Shown here one piece after another: positions 7,875 to 19,986 of a stretch of DNA of 64,000 nucleotides. Made by a program: the position numbers and the translations under genes. The number at the start of each line of letters is the position of its first letter. Positions within the stretch are counted from its first letter, which is position 1. This DNA comes from Janthinobacterium sp. TB1-E2 (GTDB lineage: Bacteria; Pseudomonadota; Gammaproteobacteria; Burkholderiales; Burkholderiaceae_D), in contig NZ_CP142523.1 in NCBI RefSeq assembly GCF_036885605.1, positions 4,836,001 to 4,900,000 on the forward strand, given 5' to 3'. The notes beneath the pieces are model-generated. The model was not told the DNA's origin, did no database searches, and was given only the letters and a program-made list of their open reading frames with translations.

Positions 7875-9176
7875 TTAACGCTTGTCCAGTGGCAGTACTT
7901 CACGCGTGGTCGAACCGACGAACAGCTGGCGCGGACGGCCGATTTTTTGCTCTGGGTCGGCGATCATTTCGTTCCATTGGGCGATCCAGCCGATCGTACG
8001 GGCCATGGCGAAGATACCGGTGAACAGCGACACAGGGATGCCCAGCGCCGATTGCACGATGCCCGAATAGAAGTCGACGTTCGGGTACAGTTTGCGCGAC
8101 ACGAAGTACTCGTCGTTCAGTGCAATCTTTTCCAGTTCCATCGCCAGCTTGAACAGCGGGTCGTCTTGCAGACCCAGTTCTTGCAGCACTTCGTAGCAGG
8201 TTTCACGCATCAGCTTGGCGCGTGGATCGAAGTTCTTGTACACGCGGTGGCCAAAGCCCATCAGCTTGACGCCGGAGTTCTTGTCCTTGACTTGCGCGAT
8301 GAAGGCAGGGATGTTCTCGACGGTGCCGATTTCTTTCAGCATGTTCAGTGCCGCTTCGTTGGCGCCGCCGTGGGCAGGGCCCCACAGGCAGGCGATACCG
8401 GCAGCGATACAGGCGAACGGGTTGGCGCCCGACGAACCGGCCAGACGGACGGTCGATGTCGATGCGTTTTGCTCGTGGTCCGCGTGCAGGATCAGGATGC
8501 GGTCCAGGGCGCGCACCAGCACGTCGTTGACCTTGTACTCTTCGCACGGGTTGGCGAACATCATGTGCATGAAGTTGGCGCTGTACGACAGGTCGTTGCG
8601 TGGGTACACGAACGGCTGGCCGACCGAGTACTTGTAGGTCATGGCGACCAGGGTTGGCATCTTGGCGATCAGGCGGATGGCCGACACTTCGCGGTGACGC
8701 GGGTCGTTGATATCCAGCGAGTCATGGTAGAACGATGCCAGCGCGCCGACGGTGCCCACCAGGACCGACATCGGATGCGCGTCGCGGCGGAAGCCACGGA
8801 AGAAGAATTGCATCTGTTCGTGCACCATCGTGTGCTTGGTGACGGTGTCGACGAACTTGGCTTTTTGCGCCGCGTTCGGCAGTTCGCCGTTCAGCAGCAG
8901 GTAGCACGATTCCATGAAGTCGGCGTTGACGGCCAACTGTTCGATCGGGTAACCACGGTACAGCAGCTCGCCCTTGTCGCCGTCGATGTAGGTGATCGAC
9001 GAGTTGCAGGCGGCCGTCGACATAAAGCCTGGGTCGTAGGTGAACTTGCCGCTACCGGCGTACAGTTTGCGGATGTCGATGACGTCCGGGCCAACCGTGC
9101 CTTTGTAGATTGGAAATTCAAGCGATGGGCTGCCATCGGAGAACGACAGGGTAGCTTTTGTGTCAGAGATATTCAT
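7875..9176 (-). CDS. gltA: citrate synthase
   Basis: Condenses acetyl-CoA with oxaloacetate to citrate. The 433 aa match the Gram-negative hexameric type II enzyme, including its N-terminal beta domain (residues 1-50). Catalytic regions are [20 protein letters not shown] (about 235-255), [16 protein letters not shown] (about 270-285) and [20 protein letters not shown] (about 310-330). It lies 121 bp after sdhE and is last in the sdhCDAB-sdhE-gltA series, with its own strong terminator. The type II enzyme is typically inhibited by NADH; that is family knowledge and not visible here. Confidence 0.97.
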   Translation of the reverse strand: MNISDTKATLSFSDGSPSLEFPIYKGTVGPDVIDIRKLYAGSGKFTYDPGFMSTAACNSSITYIDGDKGELLYRGYPIEQLAVNADFMESCYLLLNGELPNAAQKAKFVDTVTKHTMVHEQMQFFFRGFRRDAHPMSVLVGTVGALASFYHDSLDINDPRHREVSAIRLIAKMPTLVAMTYKYSVGQPFVYPRNDLSYSANFMHMMFANPCEEYKVNDVLVRALDRILILHADHEQNASTSTVRLAGSSGANPFACIAAGIACLWGPAHGGANEAALNMLKEIGTVENIPAFIAQVKDKNSGVKLMGFGHRVYKNFDPRAKLMRETCYEVLQELGLQDDPLFKLAMELEKIALNDEYFVSRKLYPNVDFYSGIVQSALGIPVSLFTGIFAMARTIGWIAQWNEMIADPEQKIGRPRQLFVGSTTREVLPLDKR

Positions 9177-9297
9177 GGGCTCTTCCTTCTCGGGAGTGAG
9201 TCGAAATTAAAATCAAAAATTCTGGCTGCAATTCGCACCGCACTCGGCAGTGCTACAGCGCGCCACTCGCACCGTTTGCAATATATCGCCCAGGCGT

Positions 9298-9579
9298 CTA
9301 GGCAATGCGCAGTCGTTGCAGCAGTGCGCGCACATGCGGCAGATCGACTTCGCCTTCCGGCTCTTTACGGGCCAGTACCAGATCCATTAACGCATTGTCC
9401 GATAAATCCAGCAAACGCGTCAGCGCGTCAACTTCTTCATCGGTCAATTCGGTTTCATACGCATCGAGAAAACGGGTCAGGATAATATCGTTTTCCAGCA
9501 GGCCACGGCGTGAACGCCAGCGCAGGCGGGCGCGGTTGGCCGGGTCGGCCTGATGCGAGGACAAAATTGATTCTGTCAT
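9298..9579 (-). CDS. sdhE: SdhE/YgfY FAD assembly factor
   Basis: A 93-aa protein that promotes covalent attachment of FAD to SdhA. The signature RGxxE motif is seen as RRGLLEN (residues 24-30). ATG 9579 (MTESILSSHQ) is preferred over the upstream ATG in the longer frame, because family members begin shortly before the RLRWRSRRGLLEND segment. It sits between sdhB and gltA on the same strand, the usual betaproteobacterial position. Confidence 0.95.
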   Translation of the reverse strand: MTESILSSHQADPANRARLRWRSRRGLLENDIILTRFLDAYETELTDEEVDALTRLLDLSDNALMDLVLARKEPEGEVDLPHVRALLQRLRIA

Positions 9580-9696
9580 TTGGTTTACCACTTTACGTGT
9601 GCCTTGCGGCACGGTGCTGCTTTGCAGGCGCCGCCTGCAGGCAAGAGAGGATACCCTCTTCCCGCAAACGGTGCCCGGCGGATGCGATCAGGGGGA

Positions 9697-10407
9697 TCAG
9701 ATCGCGCGGCGGACCATCAATTCCTTGATCTTGCCGATCGCCTTGTTCGGGTTCAACCCTTTCGGGCAGACGTCGACACAGTTCATGATCGAATGGCAGC
9801 GGAACAGGCGGTACGGGTCTTCCAGGTTGTCCAGACGCGCGCCAGTGGCTTCGTCGCGCGAATCGGCGATGAAGCGGTAGGCTTGCAGCAGGCCGGCCGG
9901 GCCGACGAATTTATCCGGATTCCACCAGAACGACGGGCACGACGTGGAGCAGCATGCGCACAGGATGCACTCGTACAGGCCATCGAGTTCTTCGCGCTGT
10001 TCCGGCGATTGCAGGCGTTCTTTTTCAGGCGGGATCGAATCGTTGATCAGGAAAGGCTTGATCGAATCGTACTGCTTGAAAAATTGCGTCATGTCGACGA
10101 TCAGGTCGCGGATGACCGGCAAACCTGGCAACGGACGCAGTACGATAGGCTCCGACAGTTCGTTCAGGTTGGTCGTGCATGCCAGGCCGTTCTTGCCGTT
10201 GATGTTCATCGCGTCCGAACCGCACACGCCTTCGCGGCACGAGCGGCGCAGGGCCAGCGAGTCATCGACGTCCGCCTTGATGCGCTGCAGTGCGTCGAGC
10301 AGCATCTTGTCGGTGTCTTTCAGTTCGACCGTCAGGTCTTGCATGTACGGCTTGGCATCCTGGTCAGGATCGTAGCGGTAGATTTTGAATTTAAGAGTGC
10401 GTGCCAT
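9697..10407 (-). CDS. sdhB: succinate dehydrogenase iron-sulfur subunit
   Basis: Carries electrons from SdhA FAD to ubiquinone through three Fe-S clusters. All cluster ligand motifs are intact in 236 aa: [2Fe-2S] in SCREGVCGSDAMNINGKNG plus a later Cys; [4Fe-4S] in CILCACCSTSCPS; [3Fe-4S]/[4Fe-4S] in CHSIMNCVDVCPKGLNP. It follows sdhA after 9 bp, so translation is probably coupled. Product is peripheral on the cytoplasmic side, anchored by SdhC/SdhD. Confidence 0.97.
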   Translation of the reverse strand: MARTLKFKIYRYDPDQDAKPYMQDLTVELKDTDKMLLDALQRIKADVDDSLALRRSCREGVCGSDAMNINGKNGLACTTNLNELSEPIVLRPLPGLPVIRDLIVDMTQFFKQYDSIKPFLINDSIPPEKERLQSPEQREELDGLYECILCACCSTSCPSFWWNPDKFVGPAGLLQAYRFIADSRDEATGARLDNLEDPYRLFRCHSIMNCVDVCPKGLNPNKAIGKIKELMVRRAI

Positions 10408-10416
10408 GGTATAGCC

Positions 10417-12198
10417 TTAGAAAGTACGTGGTTTCGGTTTGAAGGTATCAACCGTCAGCGGCTTGGTCACGACTGGCTTGTATTCCAGTCGGTTGCCTTC
10501 CGAATACCACAGAGTGTGCTTCATCCAGTTGTCGTCGTCACGTTGCGGATGGTCGTCCTGGGCGTGGGCGCCGCGCGATTCCTTGCGCGCTGCCGCCGAA
10601 ACGATGGTCGCTTTCGCCGTTTCGATCAGGTTGTCCAGCTCCAGCGCTTCCACGCGGGCCGTGTTGAAGACCATCGATTTATCCTTGAAGGAGACGTGCT
10701 TGCGGCGCTCGTCGAGCTTCATGATTTCTTCGACGCCCTTGTTCAGCATCTCGTCGGTACGGAACACGCCGCAGTACTTCTGCATCGTTGCGCGGATGTC
10801 GTTCGCCACGCCCTGCACGGTTTCCGTGCCGGTCGAGTTTTCCAGGCGCGCCAGGCGGCCCATGGCAAATTCGGCTGCATCGGCTGGCAAAGGCTTGTTT
10901 TCCTTGGCTTTCAGGCCGCTGTTGACGATGTGGTTGCCGGCCGCGCGGCCGAAGACCACGAGGTCGAGCAGCGAGTTCGTGCCCAGGCGGTTGGCGCCGT
11001 GCACAGACACGCAGGCGCATTCGCCGATCGCGTACAGGCCGTTGACAACCTTGGCCGAATTATCCGGACCGGTCGGGGTGACGACCTGGCCGTGGATGTT
11101 CGTCGGGATGCCGCCCATCTGGTAGTGAATCGTCGGCACGACAGGAATCGGTTCCTTGGTCGCGTCGACGTTGGCGAACTTGTGGCCGATTTCCAGGATC
11201 GACGGCAGGCGCTTGGCGATGGTGTCGGCGCCGATATGGCGCAGGTCCAGCATCACGTGGTCCTTGTTCGGACCGCAGCCGCGGCCTTCCTTGATTTCCT
11301 GGTCCATCGAACGCGAGACGAAGTCGCGCGGCGCCAGATCCTTCAGGGTCGGCGCATAGCGCTCCATGAAGCGTTCGCCTTCGCTATTGATCAGGATGCC
11401 GCCTTCGCCGCGCACGCCTTCGGTGATCAATACGCCCGCGCCGGCCACGCCGGTCGGGTGGAACTGCCAGAATTCCATGTCCTGCAGCGGCAGGCCGGCG
11501 CGTGCCGCCATGCCCATGCCGTCGCCGGTATTAATGAACGCATTCGTCGACGCGGCGAAGATGCGGCCTGCGCCGCCCGTTGCCATGACCGTCGTTTTTG
11601 CTTCCAGGATCATACATTCGCCGGTTTCCATTTCCAGCGCGACAACACCGATCACGTCGCCTTCGGCGTCACGGATCAGGTCGAGTGCCATCCATTCGAC
11701 GAAGAAGTGCGTACGCGCACGCACGTTGCGCTGGTACAGCGTGTGCAACAGCGCGTGACCGGTACGGTCGGCTGCCGCGCAAGCGCGCTGCACCGGCTTT
11801 TCGCCGAAGTGGGCCGTGTGGCCGCCGAATGGACGCTGATAGATGGTGCCGTCAGGGTTGCGGTCGAATGGCATGCCGAAGTGTTCCAGTTCGTACACGA
11901 CCTTCGGTGCTTCGCGGCACATGAATTCGATGGCATCCTGGTCGCCCAGATAGTCGCCACCCTTGACGGTGTCGAACATGTGCCAGAACCAGTTGTCTTC
12001 GGCCATGTTGCCGAGCGACGCGCCGATACCGCCCTGCGCCGCAACGGTGTGCGAGCGGGTCGGGAAGACTTTCGACAGAACTGCGACGTTCAGGCCGGCT
12101 TCAGCCAGCTGCAACGACGCGCGCATGCCGGAACCGCCGGCGCCAACGATAACCGCATCAAAGCGGCGGGTAGGGATTGCAGATTTATATGCTGCCAC
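10417..12198 (-). CDS. sdhA: succinate dehydrogenase flavoprotein subunit
   Basis: Oxidises succinate to fumarate. A GTG start at 12198 is proposed: it lies 2 nt after the sdhD stop, has GGAG about 10 nt upstream and gives a 593-aa protein starting [21 protein letters not shown] after fMet, the usual length. The open frame runs 135 nt further up, but that part overlaps sdhD. The covalent FAD His is in [10 protein letters not shown] (about residue 50). The GAGGSG dinucleotide-binding motif is at residues 19-24. Substrate-binding elements TNIHGQV and the region after [16 protein letters not shown] are present. Confidence 0.96.
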   Translation of the reverse strand: MAAYKSAIPTRRFDAVIVGAGGSGMRASLQLAEAGLNVAVLSKVFPTRSHTVAAQGGIGASLGNMAEDNWFWHMFDTVKGGDYLGDQDAIEFMCREAPKVVYELEHFGMPFDRNPDGTIYQRPFGGHTAHFGEKPVQRACAAADRTGHALLHTLYQRNVRARTHFFVEWMALDLIRDAEGDVIGVVALEMETGECMILEAKTTVMATGGAGRIFAASTNAFINTGDGMGMAARAGLPLQDMEFWQFHPTGVAGAGVLITEGVRGEGGILINSEGERFMERYAPTLKDLAPRDFVSRSMDQEIKEGRGCGPNKDHVMLDLRHIGADTIAKRLPSILEIGHKFANVDATKEPIPVVPTIHYQMGGIPTNIHGQVVTPTGPDNSAKVVNGLYAIGECACVSVHGANRLGTNSLLDLVVFGRAAGNHIVNSGLKAKENKPLPADAAEFAMGRLARLENSTGTETVQGVANDIRATMQKYCGVFRTDEMLNKGVEEIMKLDERRKHVSFKDKSMVFNTARVEALELDNLIETAKATIVSAAARKESRGAHAQDDHPQRDDDNWMKHTLWYSEGNRLEYKPVVTKPLTVDTFKPKPRTF

Positions 12199-12200
12199 GA

Positions 12201-12566
12201 TTACACACTCCAGAGTATCTGTACCGTCCAGCCGGCACAAGCGATCAACCACAGCATGGTGGCAATTTGCAGGGTCAGACGGAGGCCAGCGCTTTTCACG
12301 TAGTCCATCCAGATGTCGCGTACGCCGACCCATGCGTGGTAGAACAGGGCGACGAAGGTCACCAGGCTGAACAATTTAAACCACTGCTGTGCGAACAGAC
12401 CAGCCCAGCCTTCATAGCTGAAGTTGCTACCGGTCAGGAAAGAAATAAGCAGGATGGCCACATAGGCCACCATGACGATGGCGGTAACGCGTTGCGCCAG
12501 CCAGTCGCGCAAGCCGTAATGGGCACCGACGACGAGGCGTTTCGGTCCGATATTATTGTCTGCCAT
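12201..12566 (-). CDS. sdhD: succinate dehydrogenase membrane anchor subunit D
   Basis: A 121-aa membrane anchor with three hydrophobic helices ([57 protein letters not shown] after residue about 100). The His in [16 protein letters not shown] is the expected haem b ligand of the SdhC/D pair. Start at 12566 ([14 protein letters not shown]) lies 2 nt after the sdhC stop; the longer frame upstream overlaps sdhC and is not used. It contributes to the quinone site. Confidence 0.94.
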   Translation of the reverse strand: MADNNIGPKRLVVGAHYGLRDWLAQRVTAIVMVAYVAILLISFLTGSNFSYEGWAGLFAQQWFKLFSLVTFVALFYHAWVGVRDIWMDYVKSAGLRLTLQIATMLWLIACAGWTVQILWSV

Positions 12567-12568
12567 GT

Positions 12569-12991
12569 TTAAAATACTCCAAACAGTTTCAAAGCGACCA
12601 GGGCCGTCAACACCAGGCTCACGACCAGCACGGACGACGCGGTCTTGCGTGCCGAATCTTTTTCGATGGCAACGTGCACATCCATGAACAGGTGACGGAT
12701 ACCGGCGCAGAAGTGGTGCAGGAAGGCCCAGACCAGACCCAGGGTGATCAGCTTGACGAACCAGTGCGAGGCGATGCCCTGGAAGTAGGCGTAGGACATT
12801 TCGGAACGCAGGCTCAGTTCCAGCATGTACAGGATACATGGCAGCAAGGCGAAAATGATGAAACCGCTGATGCGATGCAGGATCGAGACGATGGCGCCGA
12901 CAGCCATGCGGTAGTTCGACAATTCGGTAACATGAATGTTACGGAATTGCGGCCGTTCTTTTTTTGGTACTTCTCTTACGGCTTCAGACAT
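12569..12991 (-). CDS. sdhC: succinate dehydrogenase cytochrome b556 subunit
   Basis: A 140-aa membrane subunit with three hydrophobic helices. The family motif SILHRISGFIIFALLPC is at about residues 37-53, and HHFCAGIRHLFMDVH carries the haem-ligand His. Start at 12991 (MSEAVREVPKKERPQF) has a strong GGGGAGG ribosome site 8 nt upstream, better than the earlier in-frame ATG at 13018. First gene of sdhCDAB-sdhE-gltA. Confidence 0.95.
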   Translation of the reverse strand: MSEAVREVPKKERPQFRNIHVTELSNYRMAVGAIVSILHRISGFIIFALLPCILYMLELSLRSEMSYAYFQGIASHWFVKLITLGLVWAFLHHFCAGIRHLFMDVHVAIEKDSARKTASSVLVVSLVLTALVALKLFGVF

Positions 12992-13078
12992 AACAAAAAC
13001 CTCCCCTTTGAATTTCAACTAAATATTGAAGCCGCGATTTTCGCCGATTTTCGCAACCCATACCAATATCTATTGTTA

Positions 13079-13107
13079 CATATAACCAAAATGGTTTTTT
13101 ACTACAA
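13079..13107 (-). promoter_or_regulatory. candidate sdhC promoter
   Basis: On the minus strand, TTGTAG (13107-13102), 17-bp spacer, TATATG (13084-13079). The spacer contains the inverted repeat AACCA-AAA-TGGTT (13084-13096), which could be an operator. Matches to consensus are moderate. Confidence 0.35.
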
Positions 13108-13166
13108 AATACCGCGCTACTTTCCGTAGTTCACGTAATTTAATTACAGAATCGCCGGCAAAACAC

Positions 13167-13184
13167 GGCCCGCCGGGGCGGGCC
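13167..13184 (-). terminator. terminator of gntR
   Basis: GGCCCGCC/GGCGGGCC stem with a 2-nt centre, followed on the minus strand by GTGTTTTG. It lies 114 bp past the gntR stop and before the sdh promoter, so it isolates sdhC from gntR readthrough. Confidence 0.6.
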
Positions 13185-13297
13185 ATGCTGTCTCTGCGCT
13201 TTCCGTTGTCTCCGTTGCCCGCCTTGCGGCAGGCATCTTGCAAGCGATGCACTTCAGCCTTGCTGCTTGTTCGGACGCCCGCAGGCGCCCCGCCGCT

Positions 13298-14179
13298 TCA
13301 GCTGAGTTCATTCTGATAATGATGGCGACTGGTCAGGTACAAGCCCCGACGCAGTTCGACCGGCTTGTCGCCGTAGGTAAACGACACGCGCTCGGAACTG
13401 AGCAAGGGCGTGCCGAGGTCGATATTTAACAATTGCGCGGCGCCCGCGTCGGCACACACGGCGCGGATCTGTTCGGACGCGCGTATCATGCGCGTGCCAA
13501 ATTCCGTTTCGAACAGGCCGTACATGGGGCCCTTGTATTCCACCAGGCGCTCGGCCGTGAGCCCCTTGAAGATCAGGCCGGGCAGCCACAGCTCTTCGAC
13601 GATGGTCGGCACGCCGTCGAAATACTGCACGCGCTTGATGAAGATGACGGCGTCGCCGGACTTCAGGTCCATCAGGCGCGCCACGTCGGCCGGCGCGCGC
13701 ACGCGCTTGACTTCGATAAACTTACTTTCGGGATAATGCGGCACGCCTTCGTCCGGCACCAGGCGCAGGAAGCGGAAATGCGCGCGCGCCTCATGGTGGG
13801 TGGAAACGAAAGTACCCTTGCCCTGGCGGCGCATGACGAGATTCTCGGCGGCCAGTTCATCGATGGCCTTGCGCACCGTGCCCTGGCTGACCTTGAAGCG
13901 GCCTGCCAGTTCGACTTCGCTGGGAATCAGCTCGCCCGGCTTCCATTCGCCCGATTGCAGGCTCTGCGTGATGAGCGCCTTGATCTGCTGGTACAGGGGA
14001 CTGAAGGTGGGAGAAGCGGTCGCGGCAGGCGCGGACACGGCGGCGGTAGTGGTATTGACGCTGGCGACAGGAGTGCTGGCCGCAGTGGCAGCAGGCGTGG
14101 CCGGGGCGCCCGCGGTCGGACTGACCGCCCCGCTTGCAGCAGTGGCATTGTTGGTCAGATTGGACGAGGCGGAATTCAT
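13298..14179 (-). CDS. GntR-family regulator with UTRA domain, Ala/Thr-rich N-terminus
   Basis: A 293-aa HutC-subfamily regulator. Residues 1-58 are low-complexity Ala/Thr/Pro. The winged HTH follows (PLYQQIKALITQSLQSGEWK to SQGTVRKAIDELAAENLVMR, about 62-120). The UTRA effector domain (about 135-290) ends with FTYGDKPVELRRGLYLTSRH. The start could be 14197 or 14179; neither has a good ribosome site. It is divergent from mdh, with a nested palindrome between them (14233-14272), and lies directly upstream of the sdh operon. I infer that it controls TCA genes in response to a small carboxylate-like effector. The effector is unknown. Confidence 0.9.
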   Translation of the reverse strand: MNSASSNLTNNATAASGAVSPTAGAPATPAATAASTPVASVNTTTAAVSAPAATASPTFSPLYQQIKALITQSLQSGEWKPGELIPSEVELAGRFKVSQGTVRKAIDELAAENLVMRRQGKGTFVSTHHEARAHFRFLRLVPDEGVPHYPESKFIEVKRVRAPADVARLMDLKSGDAVIFIKRVQYFDGVPTIVEELWLPGLIFKGLTAERLVEYKGPMYGLFETEFGTRMIRASEQIRAVCADAGAAQLLNIDLGTPLLSSERVSFTYGDKPVELRRGLYLTSRHHYQNELS

Positions 14180-14232
14180 AGTCCGACATTTCAACACAAA
14201 TCACTGCCCGCGTCCAGTAAAACAGACGTAGT

Positions 14233-14272
14233 TATCTGTCTTATATAAGACATAAGATATGATTGACAGATA
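14233..14272. promoter_or_regulatory. nested palindromic operator between gntR and mdh
   Basis: Inner perfect 16-bp palindrome TGTCTTATATAAGACA (14237-14252). An outer 8-bp inverted repeat, TATCTGTC (14233-14240) and GACAGATA (14265-14272), shares its left arm with the inner one. The right outer arm overlaps the mdh -35 box. It fits repression of mdh and autoregulation of gntR. Confidence 0.6.
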
Positions 14273-14291
14273 GGGATCAGAGGCCTAAACT
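14263..14291 (+). promoter_or_regulatory. mdh sigma70 promoter
   Basis: Consensus -35 TTGACA (14263-14268), 17-bp spacer, -10 TAAACT (14286-14291). The -35 box overlaps the right outer operator arm. Implied transcript leader is about 187 nt. Confidence 0.6.
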
Positions 14292-14484
14292 GCCCTCGAT
14301 AAAACTTGTGAGCCAGCGTTTTATGTTGTCGGCCAGCCACTCTGGCCTCGTGCAGCACAAGCGTGACGGCAGCGTACACCAGCAATTCGGTGGCGCGGGC
14401 CGGTTTTGGTATCATTACAGTTTTTCCGGATAAGCGTAAGCCCAGCTTCAAGCCCGTTTTCTTTCCCATTTTTGGAGATTCATC

Positions 14485-15474
14485 ATGGCTAAAACCCCAA
14501 TGCGTGTTGCAGTGACCGGCGCCGCCGGCCAGATCGGCTACGCCCTGTTGTTCCGCATCGCCAATGGCGACATGCTCGGCAAAGACCAGCCTGTCATCTT
14601 GCAACTGCTTGAAATCCCGGACGAAAAAGCCCAGAAGGCGCTCAAGGGCGTGATGATGGAAATCGACGACTGCGCCTTCCCGCTGCTGACGGAAATGACC
14701 GCCCACTCCGATCCGCTGACCGCATTCAAGGATGTCGATGTGGCCGTCCTGGTTGGCGCGCGTCCACGCGGCCCAGGCATGGAACGCAAGGACCTGCTGG
14801 AAGCGAACGCCCAGATCTTCACGGTACAAGGCAAGGCGCTCGACGCCGTCGCTTCGCGCAATGTCAAAGTACTGGTGGTCGGCAACCCTGCCAACACCAA
14901 CGCCTACATCGCCATGAAATCGGCACCATCGCTGCCAGCGAAAAACTTCACCGCCATGCTGCGCCTGGACCACAACCGCGCGCTGTCGCAAGTCGCTGCC
15001 AAGACCGGCACCGCCGTGAAAGACATCGAGAAGCTGACCGTCTGGGGCAACCACTCGCCTACGATGTACGCCGACTACCGCTTCGCCACCGTGAACGGCA
15101 AGGCTGTCAAAGACCTGATCAACGACCAGGAATGGAACGCCAACGTGTTCCTGCCTACCGTCGGCAAGCGCGGCGCGGCCATCATCGAAGCGCGCGGCCT
15201 GTCGTCGGCAGCGTCGGCAGCGAACGCCGCCATCGACCACATCCATGACTGGATGCTGGGCACGGCCGGCAAGTGGACCACCATGGGCGTTCCTTCGGAT
15301 GGCTCGTATGGCATCCCTGAAGGCACCGTGTTCGGCTTCCCGGTCACCACCGACAACGGTGAGTACACCATCGTTCAAGGTCTGGAAATCGATGCATTCT
15401 CGCAAGAGCGCATCAACCTGACCCTGAAGGAACTGACCGAAGAGCGCGAAGGCGTGAAACACCTGCTGGCCTAA
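14485..15474 (+). CDS. mdh: malate dehydrogenase
   Basis: NAD-dependent oxidation of malate to oxaloacetate. The 329-aa enzyme is of the cytosolic-type group common in Beta- and Actinobacteria. The nucleotide-binding motif [16 protein letters not shown] is at residues 11-26. Substrate-binding Arg is in [16 protein letters not shown] (about 91-106). The catalytic pair is seen in [12 protein letters not shown] (Asp) and [12 protein letters not shown] (His, about residue 189). GGAG ribosome site 8 nt upstream of the ATG. First of a plus-strand TCA group; control is probably by the divergent GntR. Confidence 0.97.
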   Translation: MAKTPMRVAVTGAAGQIGYALLFRIANGDMLGKDQPVILQLLEIPDEKAQKALKGVMMEIDDCAFPLLTEMTAHSDPLTAFKDVDVAVLVGARPRGPGMERKDLLEANAQIFTVQGKALDAVASRNVKVLVVGNPANTNAYIAMKSAPSLPAKNFTAMLRLDHNRALSQVAAKTGTAVKDIEKLTVWGNHSPTMYADYRFATVNGKAVKDLINDQEWNANVFLPTVGKRGAAIIEARGLSSAASAANAAIDHIHDWMLGTAGKWTTMGVPSDGSYGIPEGTVFGFPVTTDNGEYTIVQGLEIDAFSQERINLTLKELTEEREGVKHLLA

Positions 15475-15517
15475 GTCCAGTTTTGGCGGCGCGGCAATGC
15501 GCCGCCCGCCAAAGAAG

Positions 15518-15550
15518 GCCGCCCCGCGCATGTCGCGGCGCGGCTGTTTT
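15518..15550 (+). terminator. probable mdh terminator
   Basis: GCCGC...GCGGC hairpin with inner CGCG pairing followed by TGTTTTATC, between mdh and the CitE-like gene. The T-run is short, so it may be partial. Confidence 0.5.
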
Positions 15551-15585
15551 ATCAAGTAGTCTTTACCTGCAGAAATGCCTTAAGC

Positions 15586-16584
15586 ATGCACCCTTCCGAG
15601 GTTTTATTCCAAGGCAAACGCCAGCCGCTGTTGCTCGCCGCTTGCGACCACTACGCCGGCTCTGAAAAGCTGATGCGTAAATCGATTGCTTTGCAACAAG
15701 AGCTTGGCCCCCTGTTCGACATCACGTTCGACTGCGAAGACGGCGCCAGCGCCGGCAACGAAGAAGCCCACGCGCTGATGATCGCCGGCCTGCTGGCCAG
15801 CGGCGAAAACCAGTTCAACCGTATCGGCGTGCGCGTGCACGACGTCGACAGCCCGTTTTTCGCGCGCGACGTGGAAATCATCTGCAGCGCCGCGTCCCGC
15901 CTGGCCTATATCGCCGTGCCCAAGGTGGCTGGCGTGCAGGATGCCATGCTGGCCATCGACCTGATCAACCTGCACGCGCGCCGCGCCGGCCGCGACAACC
16001 TGCCCGTGCACATCCTGATCGAAACGCATGGCGCGCTGCGCGACGCCTACGCGATCGCAGCCCTGCCCCAGGTCGAATGCCTGTCCTTCGGCATCATGGA
16101 TTTCGTGTCGGCCCACTACGGCGCCATTCCCGCCGCCGCCATGCGCACGCCGGGCCAGTTCACGCACCCGCTGGTGGTGCGCGCCAAGCTGGAAGTGGCG
16201 GCCGCCTGCCACGCGCACGGCAAGGTGGCGTCGCACAACGTGACGACGGACGTGCGCGATTCGGCCGTGGTGGCGAATGACGCCCAGCGCGCGACAGCCG
16301 AGTTCGGCTACACGCGCATGTGGAGCATCCACCCGGACCAGATCAAGCCCATCATCAAGGCCTTTACGCCGCGCCTGTCCGAAGTCAACGAAGCGAGCAA
16401 CATCCTCAACGAGGCGCTGCGCGCCAACTGGGGACCGATTGCACAAAATGGCCGCTTGCACGACCGCGCCAGCTACCGATATTATTGGACCGTTTTGCAA
16501 CGCGCCAAACTGGCGGGCCTCGGCCTGCCCGAGGCGGCCGCTGCATTACTCAACACCCCCTCTTCCAGCACCACTGAAAACTGA
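15586..16584 (+). CDS. CitE-like HpcH/HpaI-family C-C lyase
   Basis: A 332-aa TIM-barrel protein of the citrate lyase beta/malyl-CoA lyase superfamily. Visible are LFDITFDCEDGA (about residues 43-54), the metal-ligand Glu in PVHILIETHGAL (about 140-151) and the metal-ligand Asp in LSFGIMDFVSAHYGA. The reaction is probably aldol cleavage or thioester hydrolysis of a malyl-CoA or citramalyl-CoA-like acyl-CoA. No citrate lyase alpha or gamma subunit is nearby, so true citrate lyase is unlikely. It sits 111 bp after mdh and 13 bp before the next gene. The exact substrate cannot be read from sequence. Confidence 0.85.
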   Translation: MHPSEVLFQGKRQPLLLAACDHYAGSEKLMRKSIALQQELGPLFDITFDCEDGASAGNEEAHALMIAGLLASGENQFNRIGVRVHDVDSPFFARDVEIICSAASRLAYIAVPKVAGVQDAMLAIDLINLHARRAGRDNLPVHILIETHGALRDAYAIAALPQVECLSFGIMDFVSAHYGAIPAAAMRTPGQFTHPLVVRAKLEVAAACHAHGKVASHNVTTDVRDSAVVANDAQRATAEFGYTRMWSIHPDQIKPIIKAFTPRLSEVNEASNILNEALRANWGPIAQNGRLHDRASYRYYWTVLQRAKLAGLGLPEAAAALLNTPSSSTTEN

Positions 16585-16597
16585 CAGGAATTACACG

Positions 16598-17152
16598 ATG
16601 TCCCTCTCCAAATTAGCAATTGCCTGCAGCGTCGCGCTGGGCGCCATGACCCTCACGCTGGCGCCAGCCAGCTTCGCCGCCACGGCAGAGGCAAATCCCA
16701 AGGCCGTCAAGGCTGTCAAGGCCAAGCCAAAGGCCAAGACCAGCAAGGCCAAGGCAGCCGCCAAGGAAGCCCATCCGCTCGCCATGTCGGTCGCCGACAA
16801 GGAAGAATCCGATGAGCCGGACACCGCAGGCTCGGCTTCCACCGATTTCAATTGTGAACTTGGTAACAAAATTACCATCTACACCAATGCTACTGACGAC
16901 AAACACATCGCCCTGCGCTGGAAGAAGCGCCTGCACCGCCTGAGCCGCGTTGGCACCACCACCGGCGCCAACCGCTTCGAGAACCGTCTGTACGGCCTCG
17001 TGTGGATCGGCATCCCGGCCAAAGGCATGCTGCTCGATTCCAAGCAGGGCCGCCAGCTGGCCAATGAATGCAAGGATGCGGAGCAAGCCAAGCCGGCGGC
17101 AGTGGTGGAAGCCGCGCCATCGCTGGGCGTGCTGCCGGCCGCCGGCGGCTGA
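16598..17152 (+). CDS. secreted Lys/Ala-rich protein with MliC-like C-terminal domain
   Basis: A 184-aa protein. The signal peptide ends near ALAPASFAATA (about residue 28). Then comes a Lys/Ala-rich linker (about 30-60, AVKAVKAKPKAKTSKAKAAA) and a compact domain from about 85 to 165 with one Cys at each end (FNCELGNKITIY ... QLANECKD). The pattern C-x2-GN-x-ITIY, then LHRLSRVGTTTGANRFEN and LVWIGIPAKGMLLDS, resembles the MliC/PliC fold of periplasmic lysozyme inhibitors. This is my inference by pattern only. AGGAA ribosome site before the ATG at 16598. It lies between the CitE-like gene and acnA with short gaps. Confidence 0.75.
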   Translation: MSLSKLAIACSVALGAMTLTLAPASFAATAEANPKAVKAVKAKPKAKTSKAKAAAKEAHPLAMSVADKEESDEPDTAGSASTDFNCELGNKITIYTNATDDKHIALRWKKRLHRLSRVGTTTGANRFENRLYGLVWIGIPAKGMLLDSKQGRQLANECKDAEQAKPAAVVEAAPSLGVLPAAGG

Positions 17153-17240
17153 TGTGCGTAGCAAGGGCCTCTTCGGGGGCTCAGTCATGTTTTGTAATTT
17201 GAATAATCAATAAATAGACGATACCCAACAAGGAGAGGTC

Positions 17241-19961
<2,721 letters not shown>

Positions 19962-19986
19962 TCAGCCCAGCTGTGATGCAAGATCA

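Larger units (their letters stand above)
12992..13297. other. sdh upstream region without genes
   Basis: About 300 bp between gntR and sdhC. It contains the gntR terminator (13167-13184), a candidate sdh promoter (13079-13107) overlapping an ACCA-AAA-TGGT inverted repeat (13085-13095), and an AT-rich leader with the sdhC ribosome site. No coding sequence seen. Confidence 0.6.
14180..14484. other. gntR-mdh divergent control region
   Basis: 305 bp without a gene. It holds the nested palindrome (14233-14272), the mdh promoter (14263-14291) and a roughly 190-nt mdh leader of unknown function. The leader includes a T/C-rich stretch before the ribosome site TTTTTGGAG. Confidence 0.6.

Noticed and set aside
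10417-12333. ATG start of sdhA at 12333
   Set aside because: It would overlap sdhD by 133 bp and add 45 non-conserved residues. The GTG at 12198 directly follows the sdhD stop and has GGAG upstream.
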